Source: Pseudobdellovibrionaceae bacterium
GTDB taxonomy: Bacteria > Bdellovibrionota > Bdellovibrionia > Bdellovibrionales > JAGQZY01
Direction of reading: 5' to 3'
Length of the DNA: 64,000 bases
Assembly: GCA_020635085.1 (NCBI GenBank)
Contig: JACKAL010000003.1
Span: 62,001 to 126,000 of the forward strand
Positions 35,687 through 44,457 of the stretch are shown here, piece after piece. The notes below the pieces were generated by a model that ran no database searches, was not told the origin of the DNA, and saw only the letters and a program-made list of their open reading frames with translations. Within the stretch, counting starts at the first letter, position 1, and every line of letters begins with the position of its first letter. The translations under genes were made by a program, and so were the position numbers.

Positions 35687-36187
35687 TTATTTCGCGCTCT
35701 CTTTAACGAAGCGAGAAAGATAGTAGCGAACGAGAAAATCGATTTTTAATGCTTGATCGTTGTAGGTCCAAATCAAATCGCCAAAGGGACCCCATTTGGC
35801 AACAAGCATATCTTCTGTTGGATCTACTTTTTGCTGTTCTTCTGGAGTATTGGCAACAAAACTTGAGCCCACATATAAAAAGCGAATGGAAACAGTTCCT
35901 GGTTTTTTAATTGAGAACACTAACTTAAAACCATTTCGGAAAAGCATAAAGTCGGCTTCGGTATTGGAAATACCATAAACTTTAATACGACCGAGGGGTG
36001 TGCCTTTCATTTGATTAAAATTGGTCACAGAATCTACAAAAGAAACTTTAAGATCATTTAAGAATTCTAGTGTTTCTTCGGCGAGAAGTTTTTGTGGATC
36101 AAAGCCTGCGGAAAAATCAATCATGCCCGACTCTTCCATTTCCTGTTCGGCGCGGACGAGATCTTTTATCCAATTGATTTTATCCAT
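35687..36187 (-). CDS. Hypothetical cytoplasmic protein
   Basis: Not recognised. The frame opens at 36202, but TGGGGGTAC lies just before ATG 36187 (MDKINWIKDLV), so I start there, giving 166 residues. The N-terminal 40 residues are helical and acidic, and the centre has several strands (GRIKVYGISNTEADFMLF, SIRFLYVGSSF). No signal peptide. First gene of a two-gene transcript with 35139-35675. A good sigma-70 promoter lies upstream. Confidence 0.68.
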   Translation of the reverse strand: MDKINWIKDLVRAEQEMEESGMIDFSAGFDPQKLLAEETLEFLNDLKVSFVDSVTNFNQMKGTPLGRIKVYGISNTEADFMLFRNGFKLVFSIKKPGTVSIRFLYVGSSFVANTPEEQQKVDPTEDMLVAKWGPFGDLIWTYNDQALKIDFLVRYYLSRFVKESAK

Positions 36188-36550
36188 GACAAGTACCCCC
36201 AAAATTCTCTAACGTAAGCTCTCAACACAGAGCACAATTCCATAGTATTATACATAGTACTTATGTCAATGGCTCTACTGTGTTTCTACCCTTTGACATA
36301 CTGCCAATAGCCGTAACCACAGCCACTCTTCGAAAAAAATTGAAACTTTCGTATTTTGCACAAGCCTATCGTGCGTGCTTTAGAAACTCATTTAAAAATC
36401 CGCAGTATTTCTAAATTATAAATAATTTTAAATAGATAAAGCATCGCATTATAATCCTCAGTGGCTTAAGACTACTGAGGTTCGACAAACGGTTAATGGG
36501 GTAACTCCCCAATTTTTTCTTTGTTTCAAGGGGACTAAATCCGGAGCTGT
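36188..36550. other. 363-bp non-coding stretch between two minus-strand units
   Basis: It holds the promoter at 36242-36269 and no gene. Two hairpins near the vWA stop are CCTCAGT/ACTGAGG (about 36451-36475) and TGGGG-taact-CCCCA (36497-36511). The latter is followed by six T on the plus strand only, which is the wrong direction for the vWA gene. Confidence 0.55.
36242..36269 (-). promoter_or_regulatory. Sigma-70 promoter
   Basis: On the minus strand TTGACA (36269-36264) is followed after 16 bases by TACTAT (36247-36242). It lies about 55 bases before the start at 36187. Confidence 0.7.
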
Positions 36551-38725
36551 TTAATCTTCAAACGAAGAGACCTTTTCGGGTTGTGATTGTAGATAACGTG
36601 TCTGCTTGATCAGTTCGACAAACTCAACACGATCTAAATCTTTCGTGCCCTCCACAGTCAGATTTTCTTCGGCCAGTGCTTGTACTTTGTTTAAATCAAA
36701 GGAGCCTTTGTGCTGAGATTTTTTTATCACCATGGTGTAACCGGCAACGGCCAATGCAAATTGAGTATCATGAGAGGCTTCATGAAGTGGCGTGATCACG
36801 TTGGCGACAGGCACGCTTAAGAGTTCACTTTTTTCTGAACGCGGCTCTTTATAACGCAACTTTATGGTCATGAGCTCTTTGTGCGGATTTGTCTGCACCT
36901 GTTGATACTTGAGTGGATCGACGACACCATCTAATTTTTTTCCATCAGCAGGAACGATCTCATAAAGAGCGGTGACAGTGTGTCCTTCGCCAATGTCGCC
37001 TGCATCTTTTTGATCATTATTAAAATCCTCATTGTTGAGTTTACGTTTTTCATAACCAATGAGGCGGTAGGATTGCACGTGAAGAGGGTTAAACTCCACT
37101 TGAATCTTAGCATCTTTAGCGACAGTGTTGAGTGTTCCAACACCTTGATCAATAAGGACCTTCTTTGCCTCTCGCAAAGAATCGATGTAATAGTTATTGC
37201 CATTGCCTTTATTGGCTAACTTTTGCATACGACTGTCTTGGTAGTTGTCCATGCCGTAGCCCAAGATGGTTAAAAACACATTAGAATCTTTTGCTTTACG
37301 TTCAATTAATTTTTCTAGCACATTTTCATCGGTGATACCCATATTAAAATCACCATCGGTGGCGAGAATCACGCGGTTGTTGCTGTTTTTTGTTTTATTT
37401 ATGTTGGCGATTTCATAGGCCAAATCAATGCCTGCTTGGCCGTTGGTGCTCCCATCGGCATTGAGTCGATCAATAGCCTCGAGAATTGTCTTTTTTTGGC
37501 TTCCAGATGTGGCAGGAAGAACCACTTCCGTTGCCCCAGCGTAAGTAACAATGGCAATGCGATCCTGTTCGCGCAAAGTGGTGGTCAGTAGTTGCAAGGA
37601 TTTTTTTACGAGGGGCAATTTGTTTTCGTCGATCATAGATCCCGACACATCGATAAGGAAAACAAAATTATTGGCAGGGCGTTGAGATATTGGTGTTTGT
37701 CGCGCTTTAAGACCCACGCGTGCAACCAAATGAGCTTCATTCCATGGCGCTCTTGTCAGCTCCACATCGATGCGTAAAGGCTTATCTACCTTAGGCTCAG
37801 GGTAGGTATAGCGAAAATAGTTTACAAACTCTTCGGTGCGCATCAATCCTTCGGGGGGAAGATAGTTTTGCATGAGAAGTGCACGTGCTTGCGTGTAAGC
37901 CGATGTATCCACATCCAGTGAAAATGTCGATAGAGGTTCGTCGCTCACCATGCGAAAGGTGCTCTCGATGGTCGAGAGATAACTGCCACCAACGTGAGTA
38001 TTGGGTGGCAAACAACCATAGCCTAAACAGCCATAGTGGGGTAAGAGGCCATGTGTGCGACCAAAACCCGACGGCGCATAATCTCCACTTACTTTTTTTG
38101 CGTTAACTTCTGCCTCCATAGTGTGAGCCCGGCCAGTAGCAGTTTCTACTTTTCCTAATATTTTTTTATTTTGAAATGAATACTGCTGCGCCAGTTGCGG
38201 TGACGGTGGGGGACTCTCCTGCGAGGGAGCCACCTGCTCCACATCGGCAGTTGTTTGTGCTTCCAAAGAACGTTCTTCTTGAGGAGGAGGGGAAAAATGA
38301 TAATAACTTTCTTCCGGCATGGCGATGTCGATTGTTTGATCAATAAGTGAACGTTGGGTTTTTGCGATAAAAACGAGACTGATAACTAGTAAAAGCGATA
38401 GAGATAAAGCAGGAACAAAAAGCTGTGATTTAAAGGCATGCTTCAAAAGAGACCATTTGCCTTTTGCTTCTTGAGGACGGGCGTTAAGCACTTCATTTTT
38501 TTGAGAATCGGTGAGCTGTAAGGATGTTTTATGCGGAATCGTTTCATGCACAAGAAAATGGAGAGTTTTCATTTGCTGCAAATAGGTTTTTACCTGCGGA
38601 TGGTCGCCAATTTCTTTCATTAAAGCTTCGCCTTCTGTTTCGGAGAGCTCACCAAGGGCATAGGCGGTTAATTGTGGTCCGTAGGTTTCTAATATTTTTG
38701 TGAATTCATTATTTGAATTATTCAT
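36551..38725 (-). CDS. Membrane anti-sigma-like / YfbK-type vWA fusion
   Basis: 724 residues. Residues 1-90 resemble a cytoplasmic anti-sigma domain (LTAYALGELSETEGEALMKEI) without zinc ligands. One membrane helix lies at about 102-121, then a Pro/Ser-rich linker. The outer part follows the YfbK family order: the vWF_A N-terminal domain (about 250-345), vWA with the MIDAS motif DVSGS (359-363), and the DUF3520-like C-terminus. It overlaps the ECF sigma gene by 8 bases. Inferred role: it holds the sigma factor at the membrane and releases it when the exposed vWA part senses a partner. Confidence 0.85.
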   Translation of the reverse strand: MNNSNNEFTKILETYGPQLTAYALGELSETEGEALMKEIGDHPQVKTYLQQMKTLHFLVHETIPHKTSLQLTDSQKNEVLNARPQEAKGKWSLLKHAFKSQLFVPALSLSLLLVISLVFIAKTQRSLIDQTIDIAMPEESYYHFSPPPQEERSLEAQTTADVEQVAPSQESPPPSPQLAQQYSFQNKKILGKVETATGRAHTMEAEVNAKKVSGDYAPSGFGRTHGLLPHYGCLGYGCLPPNTHVGGSYLSTIESTFRMVSDEPLSTFSLDVDTSAYTQARALLMQNYLPPEGLMRTEEFVNYFRYTYPEPKVDKPLRIDVELTRAPWNEAHLVARVGLKARQTPISQRPANNFVFLIDVSGSMIDENKLPLVKKSLQLLTTTLREQDRIAIVTYAGATEVVLPATSGSQKKTILEAIDRLNADGSTNGQAGIDLAYEIANINKTKNSNNRVILATDGDFNMGITDENVLEKLIERKAKDSNVFLTILGYGMDNYQDSRMQKLANKGNGNNYYIDSLREAKKVLIDQGVGTLNTVAKDAKIQVEFNPLHVQSYRLIGYEKRKLNNEDFNNDQKDAGDIGEGHTVTALYEIVPADGKKLDGVVDPLKYQQVQTNPHKELMTIKLRYKEPRSEKSELLSVPVANVITPLHEASHDTQFALAVAGYTMVIKKSQHKGSFDLNKVQALAEENLTVEGTKDLDRVEFVELIKQTRYLQSQPEKVSSFED

Positions 38726-39236
38726 GGGAAGCTCCTTTCGAGGACTGGGAGAGCATGTGCTTACGTAATGTCATCATTCCTTCGTGTATGAGGACTCCGA
38801 CATAGGACACGGAGTGGCCAGTGACAGCACTGATTTCTTTGTAACTGAAGTCTTCTTGAAATTTTAACAGCAGAACTTCTTTGTGGGCTTGTGGTAAGCT
38901 TTGGATCTGTTTCCATATTTCTATTTTTTGTTGGTGTGTAGACAAAGAGTCTTCGGGAGTTTCGCTGTCATCGATAACTTCACTGATGACGTCGGGATCA
39001 TTACGCTGAAACATTTTGGTATCCTCTCGTTTGTTGTGATCAAAAGCGAGACGACGAGCCACCTTAAAAAGCCAAGGGCCAACATAAGAATCTACGTCTT
39101 GGGATTGCCAGAGACGCACAAAAGTCTCTTGCACAATATCGCGTGCTATTTCTAAAGGCACAAAACGATGCACATAGCGCAGTAAGCGTCCCTCGTAGGT
39201 CTCTAAAAGCTGTTTCATTTGGTGTTCGTTTCTCAT
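38718..39236 (-). CDS. ECF sigma factor (sigma-70 family)
   Basis: Alternative sigma factor, 172 residues with only regions 2 and 4. Region 2 has LLRYVHRFVPLEIARDIVQETFVRLWQ. Region 4 has LPQAHKEVLLLKFQEDFSYKEISAVTGHSVSYVGVLIHEG. It is followed by the anti-sigma/vWA fusion, translated from an overlapping start. The FNR-type box upstream suggests activation or repression by oxygen, nitrogen oxide or another CRP/FNR-class signal. Confidence 0.93.
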   Translation of the reverse strand: MRNEHQMKQLLETYEGRLLRYVHRFVPLEIARDIVQETFVRLWQSQDVDSYVGPWLFKVARRLAFDHNKREDTKMFQRNDPDVISEVIDDSETPEDSLSTHQQKIEIWKQIQSLPQAHKEVLLLKFQEDFSYKEISAVTGHSVSYVGVLIHEGMMTLRKHMLSQSSKGASHE

Positions 39237-39568
39237 AGCTCTTATTCCTTAAACGATGGAGCCCGGGTTTTCTTAGTTATTATTTTACTAGTTTTAAATT
39301 ATTTGATTAAAATCAAATAGTTATATGGAAATATTTTTTATAAATAAACAACTATTTTTTATAAAAAAGAGGGATATCCGTCATTTTTTGCTTCATTTGC
39401 AAAATCAGTAATTTGGGAATTTGCCCGCGATTTTCACACATACTCAAGAACTCTTCAGCGAGTTTTCCATAGACAGATTGTAAGTGGACGGGGAGTTAAG
39501 ACCTCATTCGTATTTATAAATCTTTCCCAACATTCAATGAATGTTTATTGTAAATGAGAGATTATCAG
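39237..39568. other. 332-bp AT-rich control region of the ECF sigma operon
   Basis: No gene. Besides the FNR-type box it has two copies of TATTTTTTATAAA (near 39331 and 39353) and a small palindrome AACATTC-aat-GAATGTT (39529-39545) beside the end of the next gene. Confidence 0.6.
39303..39316. promoter_or_regulatory. FNR-type box
   Basis: TTGATTAAAATCAA fits the full FNR consensus TTGAT-N4-ATCAA, within an 18-base near-palindrome (39301-39318). It is centred about 74 bases upstream of the ECF sigma ATG (39236). Confidence 0.75.
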
Positions 39569-39952
39569 TTATTCATCATCAATGATATAGCCCAACTCTT
39601 CTTGTCCCCACACATCTATAACCAGAGAGCTAAAGTTAAAGCCAAACCAATCGCAAAACATATCAAAAGTTCTTTTTTTCGGCCACAAGCTTTCTTCAGC
39701 TGTCCATGCCGAAAGCTGCATTTGAAACAGAAGGGGCCATGCTTTTTCTAAAAAAAGGGCAAAATCGGTTTCATCAAATATTTCCGGAATCATATATGTG
39801 ACAGGGTCCATATTGGCTTCTTCGATAGTCAGCGCTTCCTCTTGAGATTCACCTTCCTCAGGAAGGCTATTCACCCAGTCGACACAGGGCTGTTGCATAA
39901 AAAGGACAAGGGCCGCTCTGTTGATTTGAGGGGGGGCAAAATCGTTTGTCAT
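39569..39952 (-). CDS. Small acidic conserved protein
   Basis: The frame opens at 40060 but overlaps the next gene. ATG 39952 (MTNDFAPPQINRAALVLF) with TAGGAG upstream is better, giving 127 residues. The sequence is acidic and aromatic-rich, with DWVNSLPEEGE, VTYMIPEIFDE and QLSAWTAEESLWP. I recall a similar pattern in uncharacterised small proteins of several proteobacteria, but I know no function. Confidence 0.65.
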   Translation of the reverse strand: MTNDFAPPQINRAALVLFMQQPCVDWVNSLPEEGESQEEALTIEEANMDPVTYMIPEIFDETDFALFLEKAWPLLFQMQLSAWTAEESLWPKKRTFDMFCDWFGFNFSSLVIDVWGQEELGYIIDDE

Positions 39953-39986
39953 AAACCGAAAACTCCTATTTTTATAATCACTTTCT

Positions 39987-42836
39987 TTAAAACTGAAACG
40001 CAAAAAAGTAACTGGTTTTTTGTGTAGTGAGATCGCGGTTGGCGCCTCGGAAAATACCAAAGTTAAATGTAACCGGCAGATAATAGCCGATGGTGGTTTC
40101 GATGTGAAGCTCTAATCCATAGCCGCCATAAACGTGTTTGCCAAAGGTTTCTTTGACATAATTATCAACCGCTACACTGTAGCGATAACCATCTAGGCTA
40201 ATAGCGTCGCCAATCACTGCCCCATGAATGGTTTTTACAAAGACGGGTAGTGTTCCAACGCCGCGATAGACATAAGCGATGGGGAAGCGATATTCCAAAT
40301 TGGTTACGAGCAGGTTGTTTCCTAAAATATTTCCCGAAGGATAACCACGCAATAAAAAAGGTGGAATAAGTAAGTTAGAAACGAAGGAACCATTCAGGGT
40401 GCTTGTGTATAAAGATGCCGTGTGAAGTTTGGGGGCATAGGTTCCATTAAGTTGTGTGAAAAACACATGGCGATCGGGAAACCAGGAAGGCGAAAAGTAA
40501 TGGCGAAAGTTGAGACTGGTTTTATCGTAACCGATAGTTCCGAGATTTTTAAAGTACGATTGATGAGAAAGACTTAAAGTACTTCCTGATTCGGGAGAAA
40601 TTTCGTAACCCCGGCGAATAGCGCTATTGTAACCAACGACAAGCATCGGACCACTACGTCGTAAAAAGGAACTAGTAAATTCCGTTTCGCTATGATTCCA
40701 ACTGAGGCCAATATCCCAATTTCTAAAAAGCAAGGGGACATTGTAGTTTCCACCCAAAGAGTAATTATTGTTTTTCGAGGTCGTCTGGCTGGTATAGGAG
40801 TAACGGTATACTTGGCTGGCAGAGGCGACGATCTCAACTGGGGTAGATCGATTACTATATGTAGCTGTTCCACCTGTTTTCTTAGTTAGAGAGTCCCATT
40901 CGGCAACGAGATTATAGGAATTGTAATTAACTGGATCACTGGCACCAGTACTCGCTTGCAAGCCAAACCCACCGTCGAGCACATAGCCAAAAGGCATCCA
41001 ATAGCGTGGCCACATATAGTGCCATGGCGAATAGGAGCGCTCTTGGAAAGGGCCCTCAATGTTGGCCTCTTCTAGTGGGGGTGGCTTGGGGAGTTGAATG
41101 AGAGGTTCTACATGGGGAACAGAGGTTATTTTTTGCCAACCTTCTTGTCCGATTTTTTTTAGTTTAAGGCCATCGGCATCCTGTTCAGAATAAATAAGTT
41201 CACCATTTACGGGGTTAATATCGCCGTCCATGATACGGGTAAGTGAGTTGGTAAGGGGTTTTGCTTTTGAAAGATCAGAGGAGTCGTTAATTTCATCAAC
41301 AAGGTATAGGTTTTCTACACCCGACTGAGATGATGAAAAAAGTAAACCTTTGGGAGTTTGTCGCATACGTGAGACAGCGATATTATCGTTGAGAGTTTTT
41401 ACTTTCAGAGTTTCTAAGTTTAAAAGCTTTAATGTGCGTTGATTTAAAAATTGTTCGATAAAAGCCAATTGTCCTTTAAAACGGTGGAGAGCAAAAATAT
41501 TAGTGCCAATTTTTTTAGGATCATAAAGAACACGAAGTTGTTTATTGTTAATACTTAATTCTGTAATCCGTTTCGCACCAGGAATATTTTGCGCAAAGAT
41601 AATTTTTTTTCCATCTTCGCTAAAGGCCATGCTGCCAGATCGTCCACCTTGCGTGAGTCGAGTTACTTTTTGAGTTGTCACGTCGTAAAGATGAATGTCG
41701 CTATAAGTGTAGAATCGCTTAAAGGGTTCTACTGAATTAAAGGCAAGGGTTTTGGAGTCAGGAGACCATGCTAGGTGTAGTATATCTAGCCCCATAAACA
41801 CCTGTTGTGGCATTGGATCTTGTTGATCGGAGCGGTTGTCTTTTAGCATCACCGCGCTTGGAACGTTATGATTGCGAGTGATGTAAGCCATGTAGTGGGC
41901 ATCGGGGCTGTACACCGGATAAAAATTTTCCTGTCCTTGATGGGGAAGTACTTGTCCACGACTTGTGGGAGCATTTTGAATCGTTGCCATTTGTGCTTTT
42001 GCTAGTTCCGAGAGGCGTTGATACGTGCTGCTGAGTAGTTCGCTATGAGATTTCTGAATTTCATCTTCTAGTGGGCCGTTGAGAAAATACGGTACTCTTC
42101 GCGCATAACGTTCATTTAATGTGTAAATCGCCTCGGGGGATTTTTCTTGAACAAGTTCGTTAAAGATCGCACCACCCATAAGATAGGCGCGTCGTCCACC
42201 CAACCAATCGGGCTGATAGTCGTTGAGTTGATCAATTTCGTAATTTTTCCAGGAGTCGCTAAGAGAAAAAGCGCGCACCATGCCTTCGAAATTTTGTGAG
42301 CGCAAGCGTCCTCCTCGCGCCATAAAGTAGGTTTCTGTATAAACAGCAAGTCCCTCGGAGTACCAGCGTGGTAAATAAGCATTGGGGTGAATGATGGAAC
42401 CAAAGATCCAACTTAAGGGGACCATGGCGCCATGAACTGGATCCAAATTGAGTATGTGGGTGTATTCATGGACAAGAATCTCATATAAAGAATCATCTGT
42501 TTCGCCAATGGGTGAGTTGGGTAAAGGGAGCACGGGGAAGATGGTAATTAATGGATAGGGGAATACAGTTGCTGAGCCATTTGGCATATCGGTTTGATCA
42601 ACGATAACAAAGGTCGTTTTGTCGGGAAATTCACGGAACAATTTCTGCAGATCAGGAAAAATACGACGAAAGTTTTTAGCATATTGATATGCTAGATCCT
42701 TGTGCCGAGAGTCATAAACCCAAATGGCATGTTCATCATCCAGCATCGCCCATTTGGCGGATGGGTCTGTTTGTGCTGATGAAATAAAAGGAAACAGGAG
42801 CGCAAAAAATAAAAAAAACCATTTTGTTCTATGCAT
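39987..42836 (-). CDS. Surface protein: HExxH metalloprotease, beta-propeller and beta-barrel
   Basis: 949 residues with a signal peptide (ending SSAQ). A gluzincin-type zinc site is HEYTH (123-127) plus Glu161 in WYSEGLAVY. A TolB/WD40-like propeller follows (about 285-560, with repeats such as PVYSPDAHYMAYI and LAWSPDSKTLAFNS). The last about 340 residues alternate as a beta-barrel and end in FAFQF, the outer-membrane insertion signal. It is probably an outer-membrane anchored enzyme that exposes the protease part to the periplasm or outside. The target is unknown. Confidence 0.82.
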   Translation of the reverse strand: MHRTKWFFLFFALLFPFISSAQTDPSAKWAMLDDEHAIWVYDSRHKDLAYQYAKNFRRIFPDLQKLFREFPDKTTFVIVDQTDMPNGSATVFPYPLITIFPVLPLPNSPIGETDDSLYEILVHEYTHILNLDPVHGAMVPLSWIFGSIIHPNAYLPRWYSEGLAVYTETYFMARGGRLRSQNFEGMVRAFSLSDSWKNYEIDQLNDYQPDWLGGRRAYLMGGAIFNELVQEKSPEAIYTLNERYARRVPYFLNGPLEDEIQKSHSELLSSTYQRLSELAKAQMATIQNAPTSRGQVLPHQGQENFYPVYSPDAHYMAYITRNHNVPSAVMLKDNRSDQQDPMPQQVFMGLDILHLAWSPDSKTLAFNSVEPFKRFYTYSDIHLYDVTTQKVTRLTQGGRSGSMAFSEDGKKIIFAQNIPGAKRITELSINNKQLRVLYDPKKIGTNIFALHRFKGQLAFIEQFLNQRTLKLLNLETLKVKTLNDNIAVSRMRQTPKGLLFSSSQSGVENLYLVDEINDSSDLSKAKPLTNSLTRIMDGDINPVNGELIYSEQDADGLKLKKIGQEGWQKITSVPHVEPLIQLPKPPPLEEANIEGPFQERSYSPWHYMWPRYWMPFGYVLDGGFGLQASTGASDPVNYNSYNLVAEWDSLTKKTGGTATYSNRSTPVEIVASASQVYRYSYTSQTTSKNNNYSLGGNYNVPLLFRNWDIGLSWNHSETEFTSSFLRRSGPMLVVGYNSAIRRGYEISPESGSTLSLSHQSYFKNLGTIGYDKTSLNFRHYFSPSWFPDRHVFFTQLNGTYAPKLHTASLYTSTLNGSFVSNLLIPPFLLRGYPSGNILGNNLLVTNLEYRFPIAYVYRGVGTLPVFVKTIHGAVIGDAISLDGYRYSVAVDNYVKETFGKHVYGGYGLELHIETTIGYYLPVTFNFGIFRGANRDLTTQKTSYFFAFQF

Positions 42837-42908
42837 CGTATGATTAAAGCATCTGTGATCTCAAAATGCCAAACGACTTTTTAAACAATAGAGTCTGTCT
42901 AAGAACTA

Positions 42909-42936
42909 TTGACAATAGACAGCAAAGTCCTAACAA
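42909..42936 (+). promoter_or_regulatory. Sigma-70 promoter of pal
   Basis: TTGACA (42909-42914) is followed by TAACAA (42931-42936) after 16 bases, about 40 bases before the pal ATG. It is embedded in a CTGTCTA/TAGACAG dyad. Confidence 0.65.
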
Positions 42937-42975
42937 TGAAGGTGTTACATTTATTTGAAACAAAGGGAGGAATTA

Positions 42976-43476
42976 ATGTTTCAGCGTGTAGTGTTAGCAA
43001 TTTTGTCGTTTGCATTTGTTATTTCCTGTTCTTCTAAGAAGCCAGAAGATGATGCAGGGACAAACGCGCTCGCCGGTGGTGAGACGACAGACATTAAGGA
43101 CACTCCTATCAATTTTGATCCCATGGGATCAGATGGAAGTATTCCAGGTCTTAATACAGTCAACTTTGCTTATGATAGCTCAACGCTTTCTGCAGATGCC
43201 AAAGCTAAATTAGCACAAAATGCAGAGTGGATTAAGGCCAACACTGGGGTAAGTGTGCAAATTGAAGGTCATTGCGATTCCAAAGGGTCTAATGAGTACA
43301 ATTTGTCTTTAGGTGAGCGACGCGCGAATTCAGTTAAAGCCTACTTGCAAGGGTTAGGTGTTGATTCATCTCGCTTGGTAACCGTGAGTTATGGCGAAGA
43401 GCGTCTCCTTGATCCAGCAGATACACCTGCAGCAGATGCAAAAAATCGTCGCGCGAATTTTGTACCTAGTCGATAA
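42976..43476 (+). CDS. pal: Peptidoglycan-associated lipoprotein Pal (OmpA family)
   Basis: Outer-membrane lipoprotein that grips the cell wall as part of the Tol-Pal system. AGGGAGG places the start at ATG 42976 (166 residues). The signal ends in a lipobox, VISC. The OmpA-like domain has VNFAYDSSTLSADAKAKL, IEGHCDSKGSNEYNLSLGERRANSVKAYL and GEERLLDP, including the Asp and Arg that hold diaminopimelate. Two lipoprotein genes follow. The tolQRAB genes are not in this window. Confidence 0.94.
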   Translation: MFQRVVLAILSFAFVISCSSKKPEDDAGTNALAGGETTDIKDTPINFDPMGSDGSIPGLNTVNFAYDSSTLSADAKAKLAQNAEWIKANTGVSVQIEGHCDSKGSNEYNLSLGERRANSVKAYLQGLGVDSSRLVTVSYGEERLLDPADTPAADAKNRRANFVPSR

Positions 43477-43493
43477 TATTTTGGGGAATCACT

Positions 43494-43811
43494 GTGAGAG
43501 AGCAGAAATTTATCAGTTATGTTGTGCTCATAGTGATGCTTTTTGGCTGTACCACTGGCGAAAAGCCGGTGGAGCAATACATATTAGCTAAAACCGCTTA
43601 CGATGCTGCTGCTGGAGCAGATGCTTCTAAATATGCCGCACGCTTACTTTATAGATCGGAAAAACACTATAAACGTGGTGAAGCACTGTTCAAAGATCGT
43701 TATTATCAAGAAGCAGATCAAGAGTTTAAAATGGCTCAAAAATATGCTGAGCGCGCGGAAACCATATCTCGATTGAAACAGTTTCAAGCCGCTGGCGGAG
43801 GAAATTATTAA
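43494..43811 (+). CDS. DUF4398-like small lipoprotein
   Basis: GTG start, 105 residues. The signal ends in MLFGC, a good lipobox. The body is one helical hairpin (YILAKTAYDAAAGADASKYA ... AEQEFKMAQ-type pattern), as in DUF4398 proteins found near pal and ompA genes. It lies 17 bp after pal and abuts the next gene, so the three lipoproteins form one transcript. Confidence 0.78.
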   Translation: MREQKFISYVVLIVMLFGCTTGEKPVEQYILAKTAYDAAAGADASKYAARLLYRSEKHYKRGEALFKDRYYQEADQEFKMAQKYAERAETISRLKQFQAAGGGNY

Positions 43812-44450
43812 ATGCGTTTTGTTCTTTTCTCTTTTATAGCGTTCAGTTTTATAACAGGTTGTATTCAAACGCGCTCGACCATTCGGGGTGAAAAACCCAG
43901 TGGCGGCAATCCTGTATTTGGTACTGTTCCTACTGCTGGTGAGCCGTCGCACACTCAGGAGCAAGTAAAGGCAGCCGAGGCTACCTCAAAAGCATCAGAT
44001 ATCGACGAAGATTTTCGTAAACTCTATGGCCGTGTTGAAGCGGTCGAGGGGCAATTGCAGGCCGTAAAAGAAAATGAATACGTTAAAAGTTTAGAAGCCA
44101 AAGTAGTCCAACTGGAAAACAAAGTGGCGCTTCTTGAAACAACAGTGAGCGATCTCAATGCCAAACAAAAAGTGGCTCAAGCTATTCCACCAGCTCCCGC
44201 TAACCCTCTTGATGCTGCAGATAAGCACTTTAGCGAGAAAAAGTGGGAACAGGCTATTTTATCTTACGAGGAATACCGAAAAAAACACCCCAAGGGCGAT
44301 GATTATGCACGTGCTACCTATCGTATCGGCCTGAGTTTTCAGGAAATGGGTTTAAGAGGCGACGCTAAGGCCTTCTACAAAGAAGTAGTGGATAAATTTC
44401 CTAAAAGTAAAGAAGCAGGACTTGCTAAAACAAAGCTAAAAAAGTTATGA
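43812..44450 (+). CDS. ybgF: YbgF/CpoB-like lipoprotein
   Basis: The signal ends in the lipobox ITGC. A trimeric-type coiled coil follows (about 60-115), then TPR repeats with LDAADKHFSEKKWEQAILSY and YRIGLSFQEMGLRGDAKAFY. This is the layout of YbgF/CpoB, which links Tol-Pal to wall synthesis during division. It differs in being a lipoprotein. It starts directly at the previous stop. Confidence 0.85.
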   Translation: MRFVLFSFIAFSFITGCIQTRSTIRGEKPSGGNPVFGTVPTAGEPSHTQEQVKAAEATSKASDIDEDFRKLYGRVEAVEGQLQAVKENEYVKSLEAKVVQLENKVALLETTVSDLNAKQKVAQAIPPAPANPLDAADKHFSEKKWEQAILSYEEYRKKHPKGDDYARATYRIGLSFQEMGLRGDAKAFYKEVVDKFPKSKEAGLAKTKLKKL

Positions 44451-44457
44451 CCACCCT

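Noticed and set aside
36497..36518. Terminator for the vWA fusion gene (TGGGG hairpin plus six T)
   Set aside because: The T-run follows the hairpin on the plus strand, opposite to the gene, so it cannot end that transcript as a classical terminator.
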